A stretch of 64,000 nucleotides of DNA from Onchocerca volvulus (GCA_000499405.2 HG738137.1:15649873-15713872), one strand, 5' to 3'; positions 24,101 to 36,200 are shown, numbered from the stretch's first letter. Translations and numbers: made by a program. The notes: a model not told the origin generated them from the letters alone.

Positions 24101-24344
24101 CTTGTTTTTTTATTTTTCGAAATAATATCAATTCGAACCAAATAATATTATCACTAATTCGAATTAAATCATTCTACGATTCATTATTTTTATTTACTTT
24201 TTTCAAAATGTTATGTGAATCAACCAAAAAAAGAAAAAAAAAGTGAATGGAAATAGTTTGCAAGTATTACTGTACAATTGATAATATAGTCTGAAAAATT
24301 ATTATTATATACATGAATATATCCATTTTTTAGTTTTATTGTAG
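21172..24344. other. Intergenic; no gene recognised
   Basis: About 3.2 kb between the divergently placed pepsin-like gene and the first peptide gene. It is AT-rich with poly(T) runs near 21243, 22539 and 23283. The open frames present (for example 22625-22915) are low-complexity T-rich translations. The promoters of both flanking genes should lie here, but no site can be named. Confidence 0.5.
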
Positions 24345-24798
24345 ATGTACCGATTCCTGAGATATTTTATACTCGAATTGATAATTATTTCATTGTTTTT
24401 TGGGGATTTCGTGGTCAGCGAAGATAAAAAAATTGAAGAAACAAAGTGAGTTGGAGTGATTTCTTGATAATTTACAGCAATGAACAAAATTAATTCAATC
24501 TGCTAAATAATGAACGGAAAGGCAAGAAATATATAATGTGTTATTAATCATTACTATTGATTAATTAAATCTTGGAAAAGAATTATTGTTGTATTTCAGC
24601 ATTCGAAAGAAACGACAGTCTTTTCGAGGTTACGGCCATTTTCTAGGATTATCAGTTCCATTTTTCAACATGGTTTGGGGTCAATTCGGCGCAGAATCAC
24701 ATCCACCACCTTTTTTTCATCCTCCATATATTCCACATCATATGTGGGGCTATGGCTACGGTCATGGTTATGGCTACGGTCCCATGTTTTTTGGATAA
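24345..24798 (+). CDS. Secreted Gly/Tyr/His-rich peptide precursor (cluster gene 1)
   Basis: Two exons, 24345-24445 and 24600-24798 (TAA), joined in phase 2, give 99 residues. The ATG lies directly behind TATTGTAG, a likely trans-splice acceptor. Exon 1 is a signal peptide (FILELIIISLFFGDF) plus an acidic spacer (SEDKKIEET). Exon 2 begins with a basic KKR site followed by QSFRGYG, as in cleaved neuropeptide or antimicrobial precursors. The mature part has FLGLSVPFFNMVWG, a Pro/His stretch (HPPPFFHPPYIPHH) and a MWGYGYGHGYGYGPMFFG tail. Glycine/tyrosine-rich tails are seen in nematode neuropeptide-like and caenacin antimicrobial peptides; the likeness is compositional only. AATAAA occurs at 24951. 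The next gene downstream shares intron position, the basic-site-plus-Gln start and the SVPFF segment. Confidence 0.8.
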
Positions 24799-25865
24799 CT
24801 TCTGTTTTTGTGTTGATTATTCAACTGATCGATCTAAATCAGACCTTTGGCTTGATACTGTCTATTTACTTTTGTATGAATATGTTTCATTTTATTGAAA
24901 TGTATTAAATTAAATGATTGCTTCTTCTTCGTTTCTGTTTGTAAAATGCGAATAAAATTTATTAAACATTGTTTCCACACTTAAATTTCATCAAAATTGA
25001 AGAGTAAATGATCATTGATTCATAAATAAAGAGAAGTGAAAAAGAATGTGTGCAAGATGGAAATTCGAACAAGTTTTGAATAGTTGTAAACAAATTTCAT
25101 ATTACTAATTATTTCATCTTTTAAAAGTAAAATTACATCATATTAAAAATATAATATAAATATAATAATTCTGGAAATATTTTTACAACAAACTACGCTA
25201 TTTTCAATTTTCGATTTTGTCAAGGTTTTATGTTTCCTTTTACCGTAAGATTGATGCAAATTTTAAACTAACATAAATTGAGATAAATTTGCCCATTTAA
25301 TTATTAATTACTGTTAATAATAACTTTTTAGTTGTGCGGATTATTAATTACTGTAAGGTAATTATTAATTACTTTAAAAAAATATTATGATTCAAACTGA
25401 GAAATTGAGAAAGAGATAACTTAGTGCCAAATAAATGAATAAATTATATAGCATCTAAAAAAAAAAAATGAATAAAGTGAGATGTAAAAAAAAAAAATTA
25501 ATAAAAAACAAGAAAGTAAACAAATACGGTAGAGTTATATTATTTTTGCTTGAAATATTTCAAATTCTACTACTGAATCAATGCTTGCTGTAATTATCAA
25601 AGTGGAAATTTGGATTAATTAATTAATCACTTCATTATTTTTACTCAATTATTCAAAAGTAATTTGAATTTATTCGCAATAAAATTGTATTAACTGAAAA
25701 ATTGGCCAAACTTGCATGATGTAATGGCGAATTTATATGATTTTTTTCTTTTTTGTTTTTTAAACTTTCATGAATTAAAAAGGTCCAAGGATCATCACGA
25801 TCGATTGATTATAATTATTCTTCTGAACTTATACAATTGAAACTATTAGCAAGGAAAACTTTCAG

Positions 25866-26328
25866 ATGTCCACGAACATGTTGTCACATATTTTTGTCAT
25901 TATTCTTTGTGTAAATCTGATATCGATCACCTGTCGTGAGATATCTGATGTTAACACAATAAGGTATTAATTTAAATTTTAGATGTGAAATTTGAATTTT
26001 TCCTCTGTTCAAACAAAAATAATTTAGCATTTCGGGTTTAATTATGTTCCAAATTTTTGCTTATTCTTCCAGAAAACGCGACAGGCGACAATTTTATGGT
26101 GATGGTGGTTTTGCCAGCATATCTGTTCCGTTTTTCCAATTTACCTGGGGTAGCCATCATAATGGATGGTATGGTCCTGGTCCTGGATACTATGGCTATG
26201 GTAGGAATTTCTTTGGACCTCGTTTTGCAGTAAGACGACGATTCTGGAGGAGACGTTGGCAAAATTGGGATGGATTTCACGAGAGTTTCGGAGGTCATGA
26301 ATTTCGGGATGGTTTCGGAGGTCTATAG
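25866..26328 (+). CDS. Secreted Arg/Trp-rich, Gly/Tyr-containing peptide precursor (cluster gene 2)
   Basis: Exons 25866-25963 and 26073-26328 (TAG), phase 2, give 117 residues. TTTCAG immediately precedes the ATG. Exon 1 encodes a signal peptide (HIFVIILCVNLISITC) and a short spacer. Exon 2 opens with RKRDRRQFYGDGGF, so a cleavable basic site is again followed by Gln. The core ISVPFFQFTWG matches the LSVPFFNMVWG of gene 1, proving paralogy. Next come a GPGPGYYGYGRNFFGP stretch and a strongly cationic, tryptophan-rich segment AVRRRFWRRRWQNWD, then a glycine-rich tail with FGGHEFRDGFGGL. The Arg/Trp segment looks like a membrane-active antimicrobial peptide; this is inference from composition. 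Confidence 0.8.
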
Positions 26329-27562
26329 TTTGCCGGATGAATGTTATCGAATCGATTTATTGAAAATCGACGCTTCAAAAATTAAATTTCGAAATGTTAT
26401 GAAATTATCGTCACAGATTTATTATTATGTAAAATGCAAAACAAAAATTAATAGTAATTTATTTTGTTGAAATTTTCGAAAATTTTGTTGTAACAATGAA
26501 TGTTTTTAAGTCTTTCAAAATATGAATTTAAAAAAAAATGTATAAAATTTTGAACAATATAGTCATACATGGATATCATCGATACAATGATTTCAATCAA
26601 AAGAAATGGACCAAATAAAATATTCTAAAAAAAAAAAAAAAAATGGTATTTTAAAATAGCCAAAAAAAATAATTTGAAACAATTATCAAATTCATTCTGA
26701 TATAATCATCATCATCATTATCATCGTTATTATCAATTTATCATCAGGTTATAATGGATGAAAATTTCTGTTGATAAAGTGGAGATACCAAAGAATGGAA
26801 ACCTGATTTGTTTTTGATTTTTATTATCAGTTTTATATATTAAATTTCAAAATTGTTTGCAAATATGTTTGCTAAAATGAAATGAAGAATGGAAAAATTG
26901 CAAAAATTTGAAAAGTCATTAAATAACAAGCTATTTACTCCAGATATAAATAATCCCATCAAGCTTTCTTTCAAATTAATCACAAAGCAAAATTTAGTTA
27001 ATTCATTTGCTTGTGTGCTTGATCAAACCGGATTATTTAAAAAGAGGTAAAAATTCTAATTGATAGAATTCTCTCTTTTTTTTTTTCATTTATACTAAAA
27101 ATAAATTAAAATATACAATCATATTTGTATTTTTGTTAAATTTACATTTTTTTTATCATTGAAAAAATAATAAATTTAGACGTCTGGTTTAATAGTTAAA
27201 AGAAAAGTTGCAAAGATTTTTATCAATAATAGATCAAATGGCAATTATTTTGATATTTTGAAATTTAAGAAATTTAAGTTTTATTTAATGCTTATATTGT
27301 CAATATATTTCATTGTGAGTTACCTATAAATCATAAGGAATAAATAAAATGACAAATGATAATAACTATTGGTTTTTAGTGATTAACATTTTGCTCTTTT
27401 AAGTTACAATTTCAATTTAAATTCTACAAATTCTTGATACAATATCTTCTGATAACTTTGATAATATTCTGATAGAAAAGAAAATGAATAAATGAATGAT
27501 AAGAAAATTCATAGATTTATTTACAACAATTTTATCAGATATCATAATGTTTGCTATCTCAG

Positions 27563-28257
27563 ATGGCTGAATACGGTAAATGGACCATCTATTATTTGTT
27601 GGTGATAATGAATTTATTGATTTGCTGCTCGGAAAGTAACACGACAAAAATTCGGACAAATGAAATTGACCAGTAAATCTTTTCGTCTAATTTTCCTCTC
27701 GTTTTGCAAATTTTCAAATATTTAAATGTCAAATATTGAAAAAGTAGCGAAAAATTTGAAAATTCCAATTTTTCTTTCAGTATCGAAAGAAATGACAATG
27801 AAAGAGGTAAGAAAATAAAAGAGGAAGAGAGAAGAAATATTGTTTAGAAAATCGTTTTTGATGATTAATTGCGATGCTTCATTTATACAAATATTCTTCA
27901 CAAAACGATTAAATTGAATTTAAATTTGAATTTTGCATTAGTTTTGATTTCAAATTCATTTTTCAAAAATTTCATCCAATTGTCATATCCTTTTTTATTT
28001 TTGTTATCAGTTTGCAAAAGCAATCATTTGCTAATTTTTAAACTTAAAACTTTTTACTTTTTTGTAGATTACGCGTTAAACGTCAATTTTTTGGTAATGG
28101 AGCCAGAAGAAACTTGTTTGGCTTTTCAATCGGTCCATTTGGCTCGTTTCAGAGACGATACGGACGAAATTTCGGATTTAATCGTTTATTTGATCGACAT
28201 CCTTGGATTGTTCGACGATTTTGGCGTCGACGATTTCATAGAATTGGTGATAGATGA
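27563..28257 (+). CDS. Secreted Arg/Phe-rich peptide precursor (cluster gene 3)
   Basis: Exons 27563-27672 and 28068-28257 (TGA) join in phase 2 to give 99 residues. CTCAG precedes the ATG. Exon 1 carries a signal peptide (IYYLLVIMNLLICC) and a spacer (SESNTTKIRTNEID). Exon 2 begins LRVKRQFFGNGARR, so it has the basic site followed by Gln-Phe seen in gene 2, then FGFSIGPFGSFQRR, GRNFGFN and a cationic tail WIVRRFWRRRFHRIGD nearly identical to the RRRFWRRRW block of gene 2. A longer overlapping frame (27869-28339) translates this exon out of frame into an acidic peptide. The paralogue alignment and splice phase favour the basic frame. A second acceptor-led exon lies in the intron at 27781. Confidence 0.75.
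27781..27846 (+). other. Alternative or relic second exon in the gene 3 intron
   Basis: Directly after TTTCTTTCAG, the bases from 27781 closely resemble the start of exon 2 of cluster gene 4 (HIERNDNER here against SIERRTMKQR there). Joined to exon 1 of gene 3 it reads on in frame through a KKIKEEERR segment to a TAG at about 27844-27846. It could therefore be an alternative terminal exon giving a short isoform, or the remains of a deleted paralogue. A donor-like GTAAGA lies at 27807, but splicing from it to 28068 would put the RRFWRRR frame out of register. Confidence 0.45.
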
Positions 28258-31200
28258 TGAGAGTAAATTCAAAAGTCATTCTATGAAATCATATTTTTTG
28301 CGATTAAAATATAGGCTTATAATATTTGTCTTTTTTTAATAACTAGCAAATCTTTGTATCATTTCCATTTCATCAATGTTCAATCTTAATTCGTAATCTT
28401 TTTCGTCTAATATTAATTTATTGCCCCTAATTGTTCAGTTTTTCTTTCTTTTTTCTTTTTTTTTTTAAGATCAAAGCATACTTTTTATTTTTTATTAAGA
28501 TCAAAGATTTAAAAAAGAAATAATAGTTGATCTAATATTTTTAAATTTATTGAAAAATTATTTTTCACAAGATTTTCGAACCAATTGTGACATTCCGTAT
28601 ACAATAAGAATAATAGCTAGATAATTTGATCCATTCTAAAACGATTCTAACAATTTAATTAATTTAATAAATTTATTAATTTAATCAAAATTTTTTTATC
28701 CAATTTAATCATTCAATTTTCTCCAAACAGATTGTAATTTTTTCTTTATTTCAAACCAAATTTTGTCATTAAATAATACATTGATTGATGTGATATGCAT
28801 TCAAAGTTTGTGATTTATCATAGTTATAAATTTTTTTAATGAAAATAAATTGATATGATTATACTTCTGTTTGCTATGTATCAAATAGTAAAATATAATA
28901 ATGTGGAAATAATAAATATTTGAAAATTAAAAAATTATAAAAATCGATAAGAAATGAAAAAATCATTAATTTGCTAGAAAAATGGAAAAAAAAGCATTAA
29001 TTGAGAGAAAAAAAAAAAGTACAAATCATTATTATACTAAAATTAGTAACATTCCTCTGTTTTTTAATCTAAAAAAAAAAAAAAGAAGAAAAGTACGACT
29101 GCTTCTATATCAATTATTTCATTTTTTTTTTCCTTTTCAAGAAAAAAATATCTTGCAATTATTGAAGCTACGATAATGAGCAGTGCAATTAATTAGTTTT
29201 ATTATTCATCTTGTTTGACATTTTTTTTTTCGCAAAATTTTTGAATAAAAGACAAAACTTCTTTCATTAGTTTGAAAAAAAAAGAATTATTATGAAAATG
29301 TTTGATTTAATTATTTAAAAGAGCCAATCAATTTAATCGAATGAAGCATTGTTGTTTAATAACAAAAAAAATCTATGAGTGAAAATTACTTGTAGATAAT
29401 AATTTTTGTCGAGTATTTTTCTTCAAATGTATTCGAACAACTGAATTTTTAATCATCATATCATTTTTGATAAAAATAGTTGAAAAAAATTGAGCAAAAA
29501 ATTCTATTTGCAAAAATTCGTTTGCGTTAATTTAAGATACTTTCGTTCTTTTTCTTTTCTGAAATAAGATTAAGTAAGAAATTATGGATAATTTTGGCAA
29601 CTTTTCATTTAATTAAGTTTATTGCAGTTTTCCGCAATATCAATCAATTTTTAACTTATTTTATCAATTCCACTCTTGTTCCTTTTTCTATTCAAATAAT
29701 ATATCTTTTATGTCTTGGGTCTGACTTTTGTTTTTTTTTAACAATTCTACTTCCGTAAAGTATTTTTTTAATTTTTTTAAAATTCATTTTAGACAAACTG
29801 ATATTTGTTTAAGAGCCAAAAGCTTATTATGCCCCGAATTTTTACGCTTATTTATGCTGATTTTTTGTGTTCAAAATTTAAACTGAAAAAAAGTTTCATA
29901 TGAAAATTTAAATCAAATTCATTTCTTTATCTTATTTTTTAGTAAAAAAACAAAAAATGCACAAGCAATGATTAATAAGTTCGGCAAAAATTGAACATTT
30001 GAATTGCAAAAAAAGTTTCTGCAGACGAAAAATTCTCTCTTTTCAATATTTTGTTCTCAAATATGTTAAAAACAGAATAATAAAGTGTTAAATTTAATGA
30101 AAAAATTGAAAATGACTTAAATTCAAATAAAAAAAAAAAACTGGACTATAAAATCAACGAAATTTTCATCAATTGCTACTTATGAACAGTTTAAAAAAAC
30201 AAAAGATTTTTTGATACTTTTCAGAGATCTTTGTTCTAAATGTGAAGTATAAGAATAATTTTTTAAAAATATTATTAAATAAAATAATACTTTAGCAAAA
30301 AATTTATAAAAATCTATAAAATAGAAATTTAAAGATATTAATTTTATGTAATGCACATGATTTTTTCCAATATTAAAACGGATTTGTTAAATTTTTTTTT
30401 TAAATAAACATTAAAACGATTTTTTTTTTCACAAACAATTGGTTAATAGTTTATTCGATTTTGATTTTTTGCAATACATTATTATTATTTCTATCCTACA
30501 TAAAAAGTACAAGATCTAGTGAACTTTTCTATTACAGTATCGTTTTTTTTTTTTTTTTTTTCTTGTTTGATTCTTAACTCAAACAGAAATTGAGGATGAA
30601 ATTTGGTGACAAAAAGTTGCATGAATTTTTTCAAGTAAAAAGATCGTTTTCTAATTTGTTTAAATAAATAAATGGGAAACAAAAAGAAACGGAAGTAAAA
30701 GTTCAGTGAGGAAGAAATTCAAATGAAGAATGAAATTTAAAGCAGCATAATTGCATAAAAACAAGTTTGAAAAAGTTTAACAATTTTATAGGATGTTAGA
30801 GTATGATCATAATAGTATTCCTTATTTTGATTTCTTTCATAGTTTTTTTTTTTGTTTAATAGCCTTCTTTTTTTGAAATATCAAATTATTTCTTATATTA
30901 ATTAGCAATGAGAGAATTTTCCATCCAAAATTGCTTAAAATTCGATTTTTAGCTATCTGAAATATCGCACTATAATATTTGATAAAATTTATTTATTTGA
31001 TATATAATGTTAAATCGACTGTGATGAATAATATAGTGACATGTTGTCAATTTGAAACGTACATTTTTTACCGAGAATGATTTGCAGTTTTTTTTTTCTA
31101 GCCAACATTTTGAGCAAAATCTTTAATTCAAACAAAAGTTGAAACTTTTTGTTTTATTTCTTTTTTCTTTTGATGCATTAATGTCATGAATAATTCAAGA

Positions 31201-31751
31201 TAAGAAAATGGATATCAGTAATTTAACTTTGACAAGCACTGAATTCTTTAAATAATAAATTAAGCAAAGAGAACTTAAAATCAATTTTTTTTTTTTTGGA
31301 ATATTAATGATTCTGTGCTGAACGGCGATATTTTTTTTGCTCGAAATTTAAATGGCAAGTGATGTCAATTTTTTTTCCCAAAGCAGAAAAGCAGAAATTT
31401 TTTGTCATTTTAATTATTTGAAATATTTATAGGAAAGAAGAAAATTATATGATACGCTCATCTTAATCCAAATATCCTTTTAATTTTTCTTCTATCACAT
31501 CATTCTTCCAATTCGAAGCCAAAATCTACTCTTCAATCCATCATTTCTCCTATTTTAAATCAATTTCGTGGAGCTTCTTTTTTTTTTTTCATTTTTAAAA
31601 AAAAAACAATAATTCTTTTTGCTTCAACTATAAAAGTAAAATTAAAGCTTTACAATTTTGCTAAGCTTTTTAGTCACGAAATGTTTCTGTAATTTTAACT
31701 ATTTTTTGGTATTTTTAATTAAATTCACTTTTCATGCTTCCTCTGCTTATG

Positions 31752-31794
<43 letters not shown>

Positions 31795-31910
31795 TATCAT
31801 CATATTGCGATAGCTATTGAAAAATATTTAAATTCATTAAAACAAAATTCCTTTCAAATTTTCATTTCAGAATTGAAGTATTAGAAGAAAATTTCGTAAA
31901 TCGTTCCAAA
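28258..31910. other. Intergenic within the peptide cluster; no gene recognised
   Basis: 3.6 kb of very AT-rich sequence between cluster genes 3 and 4. I looked for the family pattern (acceptor-ATG-signal peptide, then acceptor-basic site-Gln) and found no further copy. It contains many A/T homopolymers and the (TA)n run at about 31755-31790. Confidence 0.45.
31755..31790. repeat. (TA)n microsatellite
   Basis: About 18 uninterrupted TA units, roughly 120 bases upstream of the start codon of cluster gene 4, in its presumed promoter or trans-splice region. Confidence 0.95.
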
Positions 31911-32676
31911 ATGATAATCAAAAAATTGGTTTTGCCCGGTCTTATTCTAGCTTGTGTTTATGCGAAAGGAAATGATAAAGATAGGTTAGATATTTTTTTC
32001 ATAAAATTAATAAATGGCTAAATTAATTTAGAGAATTACAAATTATGACACGGAGAAAGACGATTTTTCTCTTTGATACATATAAGATGTTCTATTTTGC
32101 AAGTGAAATCTAATTTGATAACAGGAAAGCCTAAAGCAATTATATCATTTTTATGATATTACGACTGATGATAGTGTTGTATTGATTTCTTTGAACAAAA
32201 TTAGCTAAATAACAACAATTATTTACATTATTTTGTTTTAACTTATTTATGTGGATTATCGCCGATCTTCTTCCCTGGAAATTTCAAGCATTTTCTTTAT
32301 TGTCAAAATTGAAAAATAATGTATGTAATTTCATTGCACAAAAAAATAAGGTTAAGTTAGAGTAATTAGATTAATATAGTTACAAGTAAAATTTATCAGA
32401 AAAAGATAGAGGTATTACGCTGAGCATATCTATAAAAACGTCGTTTTTTGCTTTTTTTTCAGTAAAATTCGAATACATTTTTCCAGATTTAATAAATCTG
32501 TTAAGGTTTTTATGGATTTTCTTGTTGCACTTGTTTGGCCTTTCTAAAATTTTGTACAGATAGCCTATAGGCTTCTGTTTTTAATCTCAAAAAAGTTAAC
32601 AAAAGAAATGAAATTATTACCTTTCTCCAATCATAAAGCTGAAATTTTCTGAAAAAAAAATTTTTTAAAAAAAAAA

Positions 32677-32718
<42 letters not shown>

Positions 32719-32938
32719 CATCGAAAGAAGAACGATGAAGCAACGATGGCATGATATAGAATGGAATCCGTTGGTTGATAAAATTGAATTAAAAAGATGG
32801 TGGAACGGAAATTTCAAACCATGGGATGGAGATTTTGAACCATGGAATGAAAATAATGGTGGAGAAGATTTTATTGTATTTCCTGGTGGTCGTTTTGGTG
32901 CATGGGGTGATCGTGTTTTTATTCAGAAAAAAAGATGA
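31911..32938 (+). CDS. Secreted Trp-rich peptide precursor (cluster gene 4)
   Basis: Exons 31911-31984 and 32719-32938 (TGA), phase 2, give 97 residues. A TTTCAG acceptor lies 40 bases upstream of the ATG. Exon 1 is a short signal peptide (LVLPGLILACVYA) with an acidic spacer. Exon 2 starts SIERRTMKQRWHDIEW, retaining a basic site but not the KRQ of genes 1-3. It then shows an imperfect tandem heptad with Trp (GNFKPWD, GDFEPWN), followed by FIVFPGGRFGAWG and a lysine-rich end (FIQKKR). Signal exon, intron phase and length match the other three genes, so it is placed in the family, but the mature part is more acidic and diverged. The intron ends in about 35 T residues. AATAAA occurs near 32967. 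Confidence 0.75.
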
Positions 32939-33237
32939 ATTTTTTTAACTAATTGAAAATTTTAAAAATAAAATTGAATTAAGTAGTAAAAAAACCAAAT
33001 TTTTGAATTTTTTAAAATACTAATATGTCTTAATTTTTGGTGAAATTATTGAAATTTTTATTATGATCATTGATTATTGTCGGGGGACAAGAATTTTCGT
33101 GAGAAAAATTTTATTTGCTGAAGGAAGATAAAATGAAGTCCGATAATATCATGATTGCAGTTGATTGTTTGATTGTAATAGAGATAAGATAGGTACGGGT
33201 GAACTAAACTGAACTGGAGAGGAGACTATTGATTGTC

Positions 33238-33274
33238 GAGTCAGTTGATTGATTTTGATCTACTCAACTGACTC
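33238..33274. repeat. Perfect 11-bp inverted repeat (potential stem-loop)
   Basis: GAGTCAGTTGA at 33238-33248 is matched by its exact complement TCAACTGACTC at 33264-33274, with a 15-base loop. Further partial copies of ACTCAACTGA follow directly, so the arm is partly tandem. No gene is close enough to assign a role. Confidence 0.8.
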
Positions 33275-36200
33275 AACTGAGCAACGCAAAACCCACTGAA
33301 TGCATCATCACGGAAACTCCTTTTCATATCGATAATCCCTATTTCTTGTAGCAAATGGTACTTACCCTTATATGTCAATCATTCAATCATACAAAGGTTT
33401 GGTTATCAGGACAAAAGATGAGAGATAGACAATGCTTGCAAATTTAAATAATGCACGCAAACTTTAAATCCTTACAACATTCGAGACAATTAATATGGAT
33501 TTCAACATTTTAGACAATGCTATGCAGCTCGAAGATGAGAGAATAAAGACTTTGTATCAAATCAAAGGATAAGATATGGATTTGACTGAGAAATGTTACA
33601 AATTTCTATTGTACAAAATACTTTGATTATTTCATCATACTTATGCTTTATAAAAATTTTTCGAATTTCCCGCCAATTATATTGCGCTCTATCTTTCACA
33701 TTTTGTTTTACTGCTTGTTGTAAATCTCTAATTTATAATGAACTATATATTATTTGATGTAGATTATGAAAATGGTCATCGAAAATTATCATGTTAATGA
33801 AATTTCTTCTCGATTTATTTGCATATCTACAGCATAATTATTCAATCTCGGTTAAATCAATAGGTTAGTTCAGAGTAGAAGCATATGCAAATTAAACATA
33901 TTGCGAAATTTTCGAAACTGTCGTTTCAAAATGATAGCTATTCCAATCATTTCAAAATTTCGCTGAAACTTGTCCAAAATCTATCAAACCTCTAAAAGTG
34001 ATGACAATGAAGTTATCCCTTGAAAACACATTCATGTTACATTAAAAGTTTCTTACGATGGTTGCAAGGAAATGAACATTCATAAATTTGAAAAAAATTA
34101 GCCAGACAAGGATTGCTAATCATTTTTAATCCATATTTAACAAAATGATGGTATAAATTACAAATTCAAAGAATATGGATAACCTGGATATAGAATTCTA
34201 CTATTCCAGTTCTACTATTAAAAGTGATACCTTCAGATTGAATAGAACTATTATTTATGATTAATAAAGATGACAATCTTAAATGAAGTAAAAAAATAGT
34301 GGCGAATTTTACTGTGGGAATAATTAATGGCATAATGTAATAATGGTGAGCCTAGCTAAATCATTAAGTCAAATTAAAAAAAAACAATTTAAAAAACAAT
34401 TTCTTTTAGTTATTCTTTTTTTTTTTTTTGAACGAAATCTCTTGAACGATTAAGCGATTAAATGATTTTCAAATATTTCGTTATTCATATTTCTTCTTAC
34501 CTTACATAAACATACTGGAAGTTTGCTCACTTATCTGTAAATTAATTGATTAATTCGTTTAATTAAAATGTTTTCGTTTAATTAAAATGTTTTCTTTTTG
34601 CATGTTTTAGGTATCATTTCTTTCTTTTGTTTTCAAATTTAGTCTATTTTAACAGATTTTTTTTGTAATATTAACCTTACGCCTAGAATAAAATTTTACC
34701 AGGAAAATTTTGAATTATTATGGCATTTTATGCTAAGGAAATCTTTGGAAATATTTAGGAAGTGATGGAAAGAATTACATATTCTAGTTTAATATTTATA
34801 GAATGCCTAATTATTACAATTTTTAAAATATATTTTTTTAAATGCTATACTTTAATTACTAATAGCTCATTATAATTAACACATAGTTATAACATTTCTT
34901 GCTTTTCTAATGAGCTATGAATATGAAAGTAAAAGAGAAAAAGAAAGCTTTTTGTAAAATACTTCAAAATCAATCTGTGAATTGTTATTTATGAATACTA
35001 TTCATTAATTTATTAAGGCCCGTTATTTCCTGTTGTAATATGACAATCAATATTTCATAATATGAAACATACGGAAAGCTCAGATAATCGTGATAAACAT
35101 AAAAATGCCTTTATTTTTTTTTCTTCATATCTTCGTTAAGATTTTATTCAAAAAATAAAAATAAATAAATAAATAAATTTCATCAAATCTTTCTCAAATT
35201 CCTAAGCAATATGAATAGACATTGAATGTTAAATGTAATAATTTGATTAGGTACTTTTTGATGCAATTTTGCATTTCGATTATCAATTTAAAGTTTAAAG
35301 CCAACCATTTTGATTTCAATTTTTAAAATGAATTATATTTGAAATATGATCTTTTATTGTTTAAACTATATTCTTTGCTCTAATAATATAATAAAAGTAA
35401 ATGAGAGATTTTATAAATTTCGAATTTTTTGTCACCACTATCAACTTCATAAAAATAAAATATCCAATTCAAATTTATCTCACAGCATATATCTAACGAA
35501 GTATTCGAGTCACTCAGTAATGATTCCATTTCAGTGTAACGGCGGTAATTCCCTAACACTGGATTGCCGAAAATTAACATAATATAATAATATTTGACAT
35601 TTTTGGACAAAATAAAAATTATTGTGTGAAGAAAATTCATATCTTTATTTAGTTATCTTTTAAATAATAGAAATAAAGTTGCAAAAAATGCAATATCAAT
35701 CGATAGGAATGTAAAATAAACTTTATATTTTTAAACTTTCATTTTTGTAAAATAAATTTTATGTTTGTAAAGCAAGAATTCACGGTAATGCATGGGAATG
35801 ATTTTAACAATTTATATTTAAATAATTGCAAGGATCTAAAAATAAAAAAATTAATGCTTCTGTTATTTCATTTTATCCAAAGTAATATCACAAATTTCCT
35901 TTGATGAAATCTGGTTTGGTATTCAAATGCATCAAAAATATATTCGAGAAGATTCATGAATTTGCAATTTTCTTTGCAGTTAAAATTGCTGAAAATACTG
36001 CTACTAATGATCTATTACTTTAGTTGTAAATAAGAAATGAAAGAAGGATAAATCAATTTAAAATGTGTTGCATGTTGCTTGTATTTTGCTGTTTTTAATT
36101 ATTGAAATTACTACATATTGAATATAATTGTATTTTGTATAACTAACAAATAAAATGTTTTAACTGCACTTAATAGGAACACTCTTTGAGCCCAGAAAGA

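Noticed and set aside
27869..28339. 156-codon plus-strand frame with an acidic second half
   Set aside because: It is the shifted frame of exon 2 of cluster gene 3. The other frame aligns with gene 2 (KRQF, RRFWRRR) and fits the splice phase.
2821..33480. Apparent similarity between about 2860-2930 and 33380-33450 (AATCATACAAA ... AATGCTT)
   Set aside because: The match is short and broken by several indels; without an alignment score it could be chance between AT-rich stretches.
35380..35640. Minus-strand frame of 86 codons with fairly varied composition
   Set aside because: No splice sites, signal peptide or recognised motif; the flanks are simple AT-rich sequence.
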